46,398 nucleotides of DNA. Source: Xanthomonas maliensis (GTDB lineage Bacteria > Pseudomonadota > Gammaproteobacteria > Xanthomonadales > Xanthomonadaceae). Numbering within the stretch: position 1 is the stretch's first letter; every line of letters starts with the position of its first letter. Positions 17,855 through 26,016 of the stretch are shown here, in pieces. Below the pieces are notes generated by a model. The model did no database searches and was not told where the DNA came from. It saw only the letters and a program-made list of their open reading frames with translations. Both the position numbers and the translations under genes were made by a program. The DNA is taken from positions 1 through 46,398 of the forward strand of contig NZ_NSET01000056.1 in assembly GCF_009192945.1 (NCBI RefSeq), written 5' to 3'.

Positions 17855-19417
17855 TCAGGCCACCGCTGCAGTGCGGCCAGCGATCACGCCACGCTCGCGC
17901 TGGCGCAGCAGGCGATTGGCCACGTCCAGCCAGGCCAGTGCACTGGCTTCGATGATGTCCTTGCTGGTGCCGGTGCCTTCGTACTCGACGCCATCGTGGC
18001 GAACGCTCAGGCTGGCTTCGCCGCGCGCATCGGCACCGATGCCGACGCTATGCACTTGATAGCTGTCCAGCTCCAGCTTCACGCCGGTGGCCGAGGCCAG
18101 GGCGCCGAACAGGGCATCCACCGGCCCGTTGCCCTGGGCGGTTTCGGCGACGCGATTGCCTTCGGAATCGGACAGTTCCACCAGCGCATTGGCGCGGCTG
18201 CCGACGTCGCTGATGGTCATCGACGCCAGCCGGTAGCCTTCCTGCACGGTGGTGTCCTGCATCAGCGCCTGCAAATCGGCATCGGTGACGACGCGCTGCT
18301 TTTCGCACAAGGCCTTGAACTGCTCGAAGACCAACTTGATCTCTTCTTCCTCCAGCAGATAGCCCAGCGCGCGCAAGCGCTGCTCCACCGCGGCGCGGCC
18401 GCTGTGGCGGCCCAGCACCATCTGCGAGGACTCCCAGCCCACGTCTTCCGGCCGCATGATTTCGTAGGTGCCGCGATGGCGCAGCATGCCGTGCTGGTGG
18501 ATGCCGGATTCGTGCGCGAACGCATTGCCGCCGACCACCGCCTTGTTGCGTTGCACCGGCATGCCGACCAGGCGCTGCAGCAACTGGGAGCTGGAGACGA
18601 TGCGGGGCGTGTTGATGGACGTGTCCAGATTGTAGAAAGCGCCACGTACCTTCAACGCCATGGCGATCTCTTCCAATGCGCAGTTGCCAGCGCGCTCGCC
18701 GACGCCGTTGATCGTGCACTCGACCTGACGGGCGCCACCTTCGACGGCTGCCAGCGAGTTGGCCACCGCCAGGCCCAGGTCGTTATGGCAGTGGGCACTG
18801 AAGATCACCTTGTCGGCGCCGTCGACGCTGGCGATCAAGCGCGAGAACATGCCGCGGATCTCTTCCGGCGTTGTGAAGCCGACCGTGTCGGGCAGGTTGA
18901 TCGTGGTGGCACCGGCGGCGATGGCGACCCGGGTCACCTCGGCCAGGAAGTCCTCCTCGGTCCGAGTCGCATCCTCGGCGGAAAACTCCACGTCATCGAT
19001 AAAGCTGCGCGCCAGCGTGACATGCCGATGGATCGACTCCAGTACCTGCTCGCGGTTCAGCCGCAGCTTGTGCTCGCGGTGCAGCGGGCTGGTCGACAGG
19101 AAGACATGCAGGCGCGGATTGGCGGCCGCCTCCAGCGCACGCGCCGAGGTCTCGATGTCCGCCTGCAGGCAGCGCGACAGCACCGCCAAGGTGGGACGCT
19201 GCAGTTCGCGTCCGATCATCGCAATCGCTTCGCGGTCGGACTGCGAACTGGCGGGAAAGCCGGTTTCGATGATGTCCACGCCGAGTGCATCCAGCGCACG
19301 TGCCATCACCAGCTTTTGTTGCGGCGTCATGCTGCAGCCGGGAGACTGCTCGCCGTCGCGCAGGGTGGTGTCGAAAATTCGGATACGGGGGGTCTGGTCG
19401 GATACGGTCGTGTTCAC
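17855..19417 (-). CDS. leuA: 2-isopropylmalate synthase
   Basis: LeuA condenses 2-oxoisovalerate with acetyl-CoA, the committed step of leucine synthesis. It is 520 residues, full length, with the catalytic [12 protein letters not shown] (metal and substrate site), the metal-binding [12 protein letters not shown] and GVGERAGN motifs, and a C-terminal LeuA allosteric domain for leucine feedback. Its ATG overlaps the stop of the threonine deaminase gene by 4 nt (ATGA), so it is translationally coupled and is the last gene of the ilvC-ilvG-ilvM-deaminase-leuA operon. LeuC, LeuD and LeuB, which complete the pathway, are encoded on the other strand 10 kb away. Confidence 0.97.
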   Translation of the reverse strand: MNTTVSDQTPRIRIFDTTLRDGEQSPGCSMTPQQKLVMARALDALGVDIIETGFPASSQSDREAIAMIGRELQRPTLAVLSRCLQADIETSARALEAAANPRLHVFLSTSPLHREHKLRLNREQVLESIHRHVTLARSFIDDVEFSAEDATRTEEDFLAEVTRVAIAAGATTINLPDTVGFTTPEEIRGMFSRLIASVDGADKVIFSAHCHNDLGLAVANSLAAVEGGARQVECTINGVGERAGNCALEEIAMALKVRGAFYNLDTSINTPRIVSSSQLLQRLVGMPVQRNKAVVGGNAFAHESGIHQHGMLRHRGTYEIMRPEDVGWESSQMVLGRHSGRAAVEQRLRALGYLLEEEEIKLVFEQFKALCEKQRVVTDADLQALMQDTTVQEGYRLASMTISDVGSRANALVELSDSEGNRVAETAQGNGPVDALFGALASATGVKLELDSYQVHSVGIGADARGEASLSVRHDGVEYEGTGTSKDIIEASALAWLDVANRLLRQRERGVIAGRTAAVA

Positions 19418-20529
19418 CAGGAAGACTCCTCTACGGCGATGGCGGTGACAGGCGGCAATGCGGCTGCGGATGGGCGGGATGGTGGAGCGGCGGGCGTCGG
19501 TTTGGCGGTGCGGTCGTTGCGAAGGCGTTCGGTGTTGCGGCGGCGCGGCTTGCGTGGCGGACGCGGCCTGACCTCGGATAAGAGTGTGGCCAGCACGGTT
19601 GCGTCGATATTACCGCCAGAGACCACCGCACATTTGCGTTTACCTGCAACGCGGCGACCGGCGGCCAATGCCAGCGCGCCGGCGCCTTCAGCGATAACGT
19701 GCTCTTCCAGGGCCAGCCGGACCAGGGTTTCGCGCAACTCGGCCTCGCGGACGATCACGACGTCGTCCAGCAGGCTGGTACACAAGCGTCGGGTCAGCAT
19801 GCCAGGAATCTTGACCTTCACGCCATCGGCCAGCGTCGCTACCGGTGTGATCTCGCGCACATCGCCGCGCACTGCGCGTGCCATCGCATCCACGCCTTCG
19901 ACCTGGGCGCCGACCACCCGCACGCCCTGCGACTTCAAGGCCAGGGCCACGCCGGAAGCCAGTCCACCGCCGCCGATGGGCACGATGACGACGTCGGGTG
20001 CATGCGCGGCCAGTTCGATCCCCACCGTGCCCTGGCCGGCAATCACATCCGGGTCGTCGAAGGCGGACAGAAAGCGGTAGCCGTTTTGTTCGGCCAGATC
20101 GCGGGCGAAGGCGAACGCCTCGTCGTAGCTGTTGCCATGTTGCCGCACGGTGGCGTCCCAATGGGCGACGCCGGCGATCTTGGTTTGCGGCGCGCCATGC
20201 GGCATCACGGTGATCGCCTGCACGCCCAGCCGGTAGGCGGCCCAGGCCACCCCCTGGGCGTGATTGCCGGCCGACGCGCAGATCACCGGGCGTTCGTCGC
20301 CGCGCTCCAGGCCTGCCAGCAACGCATTCAGCGCGCCGCGCACCTTGTAGGAGCCGGTGCGTTGCAGGTTTTCCAGCTTGAGCCACACGCCGAAGCGTTC
20401 GGCGTAGTGCAGGGGGGTGGGCGAGAGGTACTTGCGCAGCCGGGCCTGCGCGGCCAGTACGTCGGCCACGCTGACGGCGACGTCGCCTACGTCTGGGTCC
20501 TGCATGGCAGGGCGGCCGGAATCAGGCAT
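19414..20529 (-). CDS. ilvA: Threonine deaminase (PLP), no C-terminal ACT domain
   Basis: This PLP enzyme deaminates threonine to 2-oxobutyrate, the entry point to isoleucine. The PLP lysine is in [11 protein letters not shown], the substrate loop is [12 protein letters not shown], and the phosphate-binding glycine loop is [10 protein letters not shown]. The catalytic fold ends near residue 318. Instead of the two ACT-like domains of E. coli IlvA there is a basic, Pro/Ala-rich tail of about 50 residues ([16 protein letters not shown] and onward) running into the leuA start. The enzyme is therefore TdcB-like in architecture though it sits in a biosynthetic operon, and isoleucine feedback through ACT domains is not expected. 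The first ATG is at 20529, and the one at 20505 is equally plausible. The symbol reflects operon context, and tdcB is the alternative. Confidence 0.88.
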   Translation of the reverse strand: MPDSGRPAMQDPDVGDVAVSVADVLAAQARLRKYLSPTPLHYAERFGVWLKLENLQRTGSYKVRGALNALLAGLERGDERPVICASAGNHAQGVAWAAYRLGVQAITVMPHGAPQTKIAGVAHWDATVRQHGNSYDEAFAFARDLAEQNGYRFLSAFDDPDVIAGQGTVGIELAAHAPDVVIVPIGGGGLASGVALALKSQGVRVVGAQVEGVDAMARAVRGDVREITPVATLADGVKVKIPGMLTRRLCTSLLDDVVIVREAELRETLVRLALEEHVIAEGAGALALAAGRRVAGKRKCAVVSGGNIDATVLATLLSEVRPRPPRKPRRRNTERLRNDRTAKPTPAAPPSRPSAAALPPVTAIAVEESSW

Positions 20530-20604
20530 TGCGACACGGTGTCGGCCGAGCCGGAAGAAGATACCTCCGGAGCATGCGGTGGTCGGCGTGCGAGCTGGAT
20601 GCGC

Positions 20605-20859
20605 TCATGCGGCGGCCTCGACCGTTTCCAGCGCAGCGATCTCGACCGACTCGCAGTCGTAGACCTTCTGCAATTGCAGGCGCAGCGTTTCCGGCGGGCG
20701 TGCGCTGTCCACGTCCAGTCGCACGTGCCAATGGCCGCTGTCGGCCGTGGTCACGCCATGAATCGCGCAGGGACGGAACCCACGGCGCTCGGTCATGCCG
20801 ATCACCCGCACCAGCGCGCCCTCGGCCGGCTTCAACACCAGCTCAAGCCGGTAACGCAT
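20605..20859 (-). CDS. ilvM: Acetolactate synthase small (ACT) subunit
   Basis: A small ACT-domain protein of 84 residues (MRYRLELVLKPAEGALVRVI, then GMTERRGF) that matches the IlvM-type regulatory subunit of acetohydroxyacid synthase. The ATG at 20859 lies inside the 3' end of ilvG (17-nt overlap), giving tight coupling and balanced subunit synthesis. A frame extension to 20880 adds an Arg-rich stretch and is unlikely. ACT domains in this family bind valine or isoleucine, or simply stabilise the large subunit. Confidence 0.88.
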   Translation of the reverse strand: MRYRLELVLKPAEGALVRVIGMTERRGFRPCAIHGVTTADSGHWHVRLDVDSARPPETLRLQLQKVYDCESVEIAALETVEAAA

Positions 20860-22564
20860 GTGCCGTCTCCTTGGCCGCATGCGCGGGATTGCTGTCGAGC
20901 ATGGTGCTGTTGGCGTTGTTGGGCGGCACCAGCGGCCAGACGTTGGCGCGCGCGTCGATTGCCACGTGCAGCAGGCCCGGACCAGGCTGCGACAGCAGCT
21001 CGGCCAGCGCGCCGTCGACGTCGCTACGGGCCACCACGCGAGTGGCGGGAATGCCGAACACCTGCGCCAACGCGGCGAAATCCGGGTTGTCGGACAGGTC
21101 GATCTCGCTGTAGCGCTCGGCGAAGAACAGTTCCTGCCACTGCCGCACCATGCCCAGCGAGCTGTTGTCCAGCAGCACGATCTTCACTGGCAGTTTGCAG
21201 CGCGCGATGGTGACCAGCTCCTGCACGTTCATCATGAAACTGCCATCGCCGGAGACCAGCACCACGGTGCGGTCCGGGCAGGCGAATTGCGCACCCATCG
21301 CCGCCGGCAGACCGAACCCCATCGTGCCCAACGCGCCGCTGGTCAGATGGTTCCGCGGATGGTTGAAGCGGCAATGCTGGGCGACCCACATCTGATGCTG
21401 GCCGACATCGCAGGCGATGATGGTGTCGGCCGGCGCCACTTCGCTCAGGCGCTTGAGCAGGGCGGGCGCATACACATCGGTTCCTGGCGCGTCGTAGCGT
21501 GCCGCGAACTTCTCGCGGTTGGCGAAGCAGCGCTTGCGCCAGGCCTCGCAGTTGGCGCGTGCCGCGCTCAGCGCCTTCAGGCTGGTGGCCACATCGCCGG
21601 GCACGGCAACGTCGGCGGTGCGCAACTTGGAAATTTCGTACGCGTCGGCGTCCAGGTGGATGACCCGGGCGAATGGCGCGAACTCGCTCAATTTGCCGGT
21701 GGCGCGGTCGTCGAAGCGTGCGCCCACCACCACCAGCAGGTCGCATTCCTGGATCGCCATATTGGCAGCACGCGTACCATGCATGCCCAGCATGCCCAGG
21801 TAGTCCGGATGGCCATGCGGCAGCGCGCCCAACCCGCGCAGGGTGAGGGCGGTCGGCAATCCGGTGGCCTCGACGAAGCGGCGGAAGGCGTCCACCGCGC
21901 CAGCCAGAGCGATACCGCCACCGCCATAGACGATCGGACGCTCGGCGCTGGCAATGGCGGCCAGCGCCTCGGCCAGTTGCGCATCCTGCGGCGCTGCCGG
22001 TGCGGCGGCCACCGCCGGCACGTGCGCCGGCAAGTGGCTGGCATCGGCCAGTTGCACGTCCTTGGGCAGATCGATCAACACCGGCCCCGGGCGGCCCTCA
22101 CGGGCAATCCGAAAGGCTTCACGCACGATCTCCGGCAACTCGTCCACCCGCCTGGCCAGGAAGCTGTGCTTGACGATCGGCATGGTCATGCCGAACACGT
22201 CCAGCTCCTGGAAAGCGTCGGTACCCAGCAAGGGCGTAGCGACCTGGCCGGTCAGGCAGACCATCGGGACCGAGTCGAGCATCGCGTCGGCGATGCCGGT
22301 GACCAGATTGGATGCGCCCGGGCCGGACGTGGCCACGCAGACGCCAACCCGCCCGCTGGCGCGAGCGTAACCGTTTGCGGCAAGCGCAGCGCCTTGCTCA
22401 TGGCGGACGAGGATATGCCTGAGACGGGAGTCCACCAGGGCGTCGTAGAACGGCATGATGGTGCCGCCCGGATAGCCGAACAGCGTATCCACGCCTTCGG
22501 CTTCCAGGGCCTGCGTCAGCCAGCGCGCGCCATTGCGGGGCGCGCTGTGTGCGGAGGTGTTCAT
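20843..22564 (-). CDS. ilvG: Acetolactate synthase large catalytic subunit
   Basis: A ThDP- and FAD-dependent acetohydroxyacid synthase of 573 residues that makes 2-acetolactate or 2-aceto-2-hydroxybutyrate, the first common step of valine, leucine and isoleucine synthesis. It contains the activating Glu in RHEQGAALAANGYARASG, VCVATSGPGASN, and the ThDP/Mg motif GDGSFMMNVQELVTIA with the later NNSSLGMVRQWQ (as DNSSLGMVRQWQ). ATG 22564 begins the conserved protein, and the frame continues to 22666 without similarity. The ilvC stop is 44 nt upstream. The next gene, ilvM, overlaps its end. Confidence 0.96.
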   Translation of the reverse strand: MNTSAHSAPRNGARWLTQALEAEGVDTLFGYPGGTIMPFYDALVDSRLRHILVRHEQGAALAANGYARASGRVGVCVATSGPGASNLVTGIADAMLDSVPMVCLTGQVATPLLGTDAFQELDVFGMTMPIVKHSFLARRVDELPEIVREAFRIAREGRPGPVLIDLPKDVQLADASHLPAHVPAVAAAPAAPQDAQLAEALAAIASAERPIVYGGGGIALAGAVDAFRRFVEATGLPTALTLRGLGALPHGHPDYLGMLGMHGTRAANMAIQECDLLVVVGARFDDRATGKLSEFAPFARVIHLDADAYEISKLRTADVAVPGDVATSLKALSAARANCEAWRKRCFANREKFAARYDAPGTDVYAPALLKRLSEVAPADTIIACDVGQHQMWVAQHCRFNHPRNHLTSGALGTMGFGLPAAMGAQFACPDRTVVLVSGDGSFMMNVQELVTIARCKLPVKIVLLDNSSLGMVRQWQELFFAERYSEIDLSDNPDFAALAQVFGIPATRVVARSDVDGALAELLSQPGPGLLHVAIDARANVWPLVPPNNANSTMLDSNPAHAAKETAHALPA

Positions 22565-22608
22565 GCGGTGCGGACCTTTGGGGTTCTGCGATGGGGGAGG
22601 CGGCCGGG

Positions 22609-23610
22609 TTACGCCGCTTGTTGTTTGGCTGGCGCCGGCGTGGCTTGCTGCTCGCCGTTGAGCCACACCATCTTGGCGCGCAGTTGCTTGCCTACCTGCT
22701 CGATCGGATGCTCCAGGTCGGCCTGCTTGAACTTGTTGTAGTTCGGCAGCCCGGCTTCGTATTCGGCGACCCAGTTCTTGGTGAAGGTGCCGTCCTGGAT
22801 GTCCTTGAGCACGGCCCGCATGCGCTCCTTGGTGCTGGCGTCGATCACCCGCGGTCCGCTAACGTAGTCGCCGTACTGCGCGGTCTCGGAGACGAACTCC
22901 AGCATGCGGGTGATGCCGCCTTCGTAGAACAGATCCACGATCAGCTTCAGTTCGTGCAGCACTTCGTAATAGGCGATTTCCGGTTGGTAGCCGGCCTCGA
23001 CCAGCACCTCGAAACCGGCCTGCACCAGCGAGGACGCGCCACCGCACAGCACGGCTTGTTCGCCGAACAGATCGGTCTCGGTTTCTTCCTTGAAGGTGGT
23101 CTTGATGATGTTGGCGCGTGCACCGCCCAGGCCGCCGGCATAGGTGAGGGCGAACTGTTCGGCCTTGCCGCTGGTGTCCTGATAGATCGCGTAGATGCAC
23201 GGCACGCCGCGGCCGATTTCGTACTCGCGCCGCACCAGCGCACCCGGGCCCTTGGGTGCGACCAGCACCACGTCCAGATCGGCACGCGGCGCGATCATGC
23301 CGAAGTGCACGTTCAGGCCGTGCGCGAACAGCAGGCACGCGCCCTGCTTGATGTTCGGTGCGATGACGTCTTCGTAGAGCTTCTTTTGCACCATGTCCGG
23401 GGTCAGCACGGCCACCAGGTCGGCGTGCTTCACGGCGTCGGCCGGGGAGACCACGCGGAAGCCGTCCGCCTGTGCCTTGACCTCGGTCGGGCCGCCCGGG
23501 CGCAGGCCCACGGTGACGTCGAAGCCGGAGTCACGCAGGTTCAAGGCATGTGCACGGCCCTGGCTGCCGTAGCCGATCACGGCGATTTTCGGTTGGATGT
23601 CGTTGCTCAT
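22609..23610 (-). CDS. ilvC: Ketol-acid reductoisomerase (short, class I)
   Basis: IlvC isomerises and reduces acetolactate and acetohydroxybutyrate with NADPH in valine/isoleucine synthesis. It is 333 residues, the short class I form. It has an N-terminal Rossmann motif, [17 protein letters not shown], and the metal/catalytic acids in [10 protein letters not shown] and [12 protein letters not shown]. The C-terminus is a low-complexity Ala/Gln tail. ATG 23610 has AAGGA about 8 nt upstream. It is the first enzyme gene of the operon and lies 205 nt beyond the attenuator hairpin. Confidence 0.97.
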   Translation of the reverse strand: MSNDIQPKIAVIGYGSQGRAHALNLRDSGFDVTVGLRPGGPTEVKAQADGFRVVSPADAVKHADLVAVLTPDMVQKKLYEDVIAPNIKQGACLLFAHGLNVHFGMIAPRADLDVVLVAPKGPGALVRREYEIGRGVPCIYAIYQDTSGKAEQFALTYAGGLGGARANIIKTTFKEETETDLFGEQAVLCGGASSLVQAGFEVLVEAGYQPEIAYYEVLHELKLIVDLFYEGGITRMLEFVSETAQYGDYVSGPRVIDASTKERMRAVLKDIQDGTFTKNWVAEYEAGLPNYNKFKQADLEHPIEQVGKQLRAKMVWLNGEQQATPAPAKQQAA

Positions 23611-23645
23611 TGCGGGGTCCTTGCGGTGATTGGGAGGGTGAAGAG

Positions 23646-23780
23646 TCAGCCAGCCGCAGCGCGTGCGGTCGGCTGTGCAGAGGAGAGGGCGGAACGCGCA
23701 ACGGCCACGCGACGCAGCACGGCCACCGGCGAGCGGTTGCAGGTGGAGCCGAGCGAGTGGATGTGCGTGCCGTTGTTCAT
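23646..23780 (-). CDS. Possible 44-aa ORF between attenuator and ilvC
   Basis: The ATG at 23780 opens a 44-codon frame ([18 protein letters not shown] onward) ending 35 nt before ilvC. Only transcripts that escape the attenuator would carry it. There is no clear Shine-Dalgarno sequence and I recognise no family. It may be fortuitous, or a second small coupling or leader peptide. Confidence 0.25.
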   Translation of the reverse strand: MNNGTHIHSLGSTCNRSPVAVLRRVAVARSALSSAQPTARAAAG

Positions 23781-23814
23781 GTCATTCGAAACTTTTGCCG
23801 ATCCCTGAAACGCG

Positions 23815-23844
23815 AAACCCCGCGCCGTTGCCGATGCGGGGTTT
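23815..23844 (-). terminator. ilv attenuator terminator hairpin
   Basis: On the minus-strand transcript, AAACCCCGC pairs with GCGGGGTTT (9-bp perfect stem, 12-nt loop), followed by CGCGTTT as a weak U tract. The upstream TGCGGG, transcribed from 23891-23886 just after the leader's branched-chain codons, is perfectly complementary to the CCCGCA that begins inside the terminator's 5' arm. It can therefore form the competing antiterminator. Confidence 0.75.
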
Positions 23845-23869
23845 GATGGAAGCCTTGTGTATCTGTCGC

Positions 23870-23989
23870 CTACACGAAGTCCCGTCCCGCACCGTTGGGC
23901 GAGATAATAAGTACGAGGACGAGAAGCGACGCCGACGCGCTGTTGCGCGTGCTGAAACGGGCATCGGTGTTGGCGGGTCGGTGCGACAT
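23870..23989 (-). CDS. ilvL: ilv operon leader peptide (attenuation control)
   Basis: A 39-codon frame missed by length cut-offs. It opens with MSHRPANTDARF, and residues 22-29 are LLVLVLII, encoded at 23926-23903. A pure run of Leu, Val and Ile codons like this is the signature of ribosome-mediated attenuation for branched-chain operons. The frame ends NGAGRDFV with a TAG at 23870. Downstream lie the antiterminator/terminator alternatives (23891-23815) and ilvC. When any of the three charged tRNAs is scarce, the ribosome should stall on the run, free TGCGGG to pair with CCCGCA, and let transcription proceed into ilvC-ilvG-ilvM-deaminase-leuA. No Shine-Dalgarno is visible and the predicted transcription start is adjacent to the ATG. 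Confidence 0.85.
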   Translation of the reverse strand: MSHRPANTDARFSTRNSASASLLVLVLIISPNGAGRDFV

Positions 23990-23996
23990 GGAGCTG

Positions 23997-24026
23997 AGAT
24001 AACCATCGGCGTGATATGTGTGTCAA
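23997..24026 (-). promoter_or_regulatory. ilv operon promoter
   Basis: On the minus strand there is a perfect TTGACA (24026-24021), an 18-bp spacer and a weak TTATCT (24002-23997). The predicted start (about 23990) is essentially at the leader ATG (23989). Confidence 0.55.
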
Positions 24027-24029
24027 CCC

Positions 24030-24105
24030 TTGCGCTTGAAACCGTCCCAATTGCGTGATCCAGCGCGTCAAATAAGGCCGTTAGCTGCATGGTTGCGCTT
24101 GAAAC
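24030..24105. repeat. Pair of 13-bp direct repeats upstream of the ilv promoter
   Basis: TTGCGCTTGAAAC occurs exactly at 24030-24042, three bases beyond the -35, and again at 24093-24105. The start-to-start distance is 63 bp, six helical turns. It could be a pair of activator sites for ilv transcription or for the divergent gamma-glutamyltransferase gene. The regulator is unknown. Confidence 0.5.
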
Positions 24106-24235
24106 TTCGTCGTCGAGGCAGCGATTGCGCCGCTGCGAGCGGCCGGTGCGCGACGCCGTGCTCGGATCGGCCGCGTCCGCAGACGCTGCCCGCTGGTATC
24201 GTGAGCGCCTGTTCGTCTCGTTGGGGAATCGTCGT

Positions 24236-25945
24236 ATGCGCCATCGCCGTGCCTTGCTGGTGTCTCTCCTGCTGGCGTCCACGCCGCTGGCGCTGGCGGC
24301 CGACCGCATCACCGGTCAGGACTTTGCCACTCGCTCGGAAGTGATCGCCCCGCACGCCATGGCCGCGACCTCGCAACCGCTGGCGACCCAGATCGCATTG
24401 CAGGTGATGCACGACGGTGGCTCGGCGGTGGATGCGGCCATCGCCGCCAACGCCGCGCTCGGGTTGATGGAGCCGACCGGCAATGGCGTGGGCGGCGACC
24501 TGTTCGCCATCGTCTGGGATCCCAAGACCCAGAAGCTCTACGGCTACAACGGCTCGGGTCGCTCGCCGAAGTCGTTGACGCTGGCAGAGTTCCAGCGCCG
24601 CGGTCTCAAGGACATCCCGCCCACCGGCCCGCTGCCGGTGTCGGTGCCTGGCGCCGTCGATGGCTGGTTTGCCTTGCACGAGCGCTTCGGGCGCAAGCCC
24701 ATGGCACAGAACCTGGCCCCGGCGATCCGCTACGCCCGCGAAGGTCATCCGGTGGCCGAGACCATCGCCTATTACTGGGATCGCTCGGTCCCACGGCTCT
24801 CGCAATATCCCGGCTTCAAGGAGCAGTTCACCATCGACGGCCGCGCGCCGCGCAAGGGAGAGCTGTGGAAGAACCCCAACCTCGCCAACACGCTGCAGCA
24901 GATCGCCGACGGCGGCCGCGATGCGTTCTACAAGGGCGAGATCGCCCGCACCATCGGCGCCTACTTCAAGGCCAATGGCGGCTACCTCAGCTACGAGGAC
25001 ATGGCCAGCCATCATGGCGAGTGGGTCGAGCCGGTCAGCACCAACTATCGCGGTTACGACGTCTGGGAACTGCCGCCCAACAGTCAGGGCATCGCCGCCT
25101 TGCAGATGCTCAACATCCTGGAAGGCTACGATTTTTCCAAGATCCCGTTCGGCTCCGCCGAGCACGTGCATCTGTTCACCGAGGCCAAGAAGCTGGCCTT
25201 CGCCGATCGCGCTCGCTTCTATGCCGATCCGGCGTTCCAGCCGGCGCCGCTGGCCAAACTGATTTCCAAGGACTACGCCGCCCAGCGGCGCGCATTGATT
25301 TCGATGGACAAGGCGCTCAAGGAAGTACAGCCCGGCACGCCCAAGCAACTGGAGGAGGGCGATACGATCTACATGACCGTGGCCGATGCCGACGGCATGA
25401 TGGTCTCGCTGATCCAGTCCAACTACCGCGGCATGGGCAGCGGCATGGCGCCGCCGGGACTGGGCTTCATCCTGCAGGACCGTGGCGAGATGTTCGTGCT
25501 GAAGAAGGACCATCCCAACGGCTACGCGCCGGGCAAACGGCCATTCCAGACCATCATCCCGGCCTTCGTGACCAAGGACGGCAAGCCATGGCTGAGCTTT
25601 GGCGTGATGGGCGGGGCGATGCAGCCGCAAGGCCATGTGCAGATCGTGATGAACCTGGTGGACTTCCACATGAACCTGCAGGAAGCTGGCGACGCGCCGC
25701 GCATCCAGCACGAAGGATCCACCGAGCCGACCGGCCAGGCCACCGCGATGCGCGACGGCGGAGAACTCAATCTGGAAACCGGCTTCTCCTACGACACCAT
25801 TCGCGCGCTGATGCGCAAGGGGCACCGGATCGTCTTCGCCGACGGGCCGTATGGCGGCTACCAGGCGATCGCGCGCGATCCGGTCAGCGGGGTGTATTAC
25901 GGCGCCTCGGAAAGTCGCAAGGACGGGCAGGCGGCCGGCTACTGA
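24236..25945 (+). CDS. ggt: Gamma-glutamyltransferase (glutathione hydrolase family)
   Basis: An exported N-terminal-nucleophile hydrolase of 569 residues that transfers or hydrolyses the gamma-glutamyl group of glutathione and related compounds in the periplasm. The signal peptide is RRALLVSLLLASTPLALAA. The precursor should self-cleave before the Thr in EEGDTIYMTVADADG (about residue 377), which becomes the nucleophile. Downstream are GSGMAPPGLGFILQDRG and the GGAMQPQGH motif. The sequence looks like the YwrD/GgtA-type branch. ATG 24236 follows GGGGA about 10 nt upstream. The frame extends to 24089 through the ilv regulatory region and is not credible there. It is divergent from the ilv operon. 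Confidence 0.92.
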   Translation: MRHRRALLVSLLLASTPLALAADRITGQDFATRSEVIAPHAMAATSQPLATQIALQVMHDGGSAVDAAIAANAALGLMEPTGNGVGGDLFAIVWDPKTQKLYGYNGSGRSPKSLTLAEFQRRGLKDIPPTGPLPVSVPGAVDGWFALHERFGRKPMAQNLAPAIRYAREGHPVAETIAYYWDRSVPRLSQYPGFKEQFTIDGRAPRKGELWKNPNLANTLQQIADGGRDAFYKGEIARTIGAYFKANGGYLSYEDMASHHGEWVEPVSTNYRGYDVWELPPNSQGIAALQMLNILEGYDFSKIPFGSAEHVHLFTEAKKLAFADRARFYADPAFQPAPLAKLISKDYAAQRRALISMDKALKEVQPGTPKQLEEGDTIYMTVADADGMMVSLIQSNYRGMGSGMAPPGLGFILQDRGEMFVLKKDHPNGYAPGKRPFQTIIPAFVTKDGKPWLSFGVMGGAMQPQGHVQIVMNLVDFHMNLQEAGDAPRIQHEGSTEPTGQATAMRDGGELNLETGFSYDTIRALMRKGHRIVFADGPYGGYQAIARDPVSGVYYGASESRKDGQAAGY

Positions 25946-26016
25946 CGGAGCTTGCCGCGCAGCCACCACACTAGAGCATCATCGGAGCTGCCAGCCGATG
26001 GTCGCAGGAGACGGTC

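Noticed and set aside
20858..22741. 627-codon open frame on the plus strand opposite ilvG
   Set aside because: Antisense shadow of a GC-rich gene. The translation is low-complexity His/Arg/Gly-rich with no family features, while ilvG on the other strand is unambiguous.
24089..24235. N-terminal extension of gamma-glutamyltransferase to 24089
   Set aside because: It would place 49 Arg/Ser-rich residues before a clear signal peptide and overlaps upstream regulatory repeats, so the ATG at 24236 is preferred.
24068..25969. 633-codon open frame on the minus strand opposite the gamma-glutamyltransferase gene
   Set aside because: Antisense shadow that would also run through the ggt start. Composition is atypical and no motif was found.
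25970..25982. CTAGAGC-like end of the palindromic repeat family before the chemoreceptor gene
   Set aside because: Only about 8 bases match the element end. The next bases diverge and there is no opposite end, so it is most likely chance.
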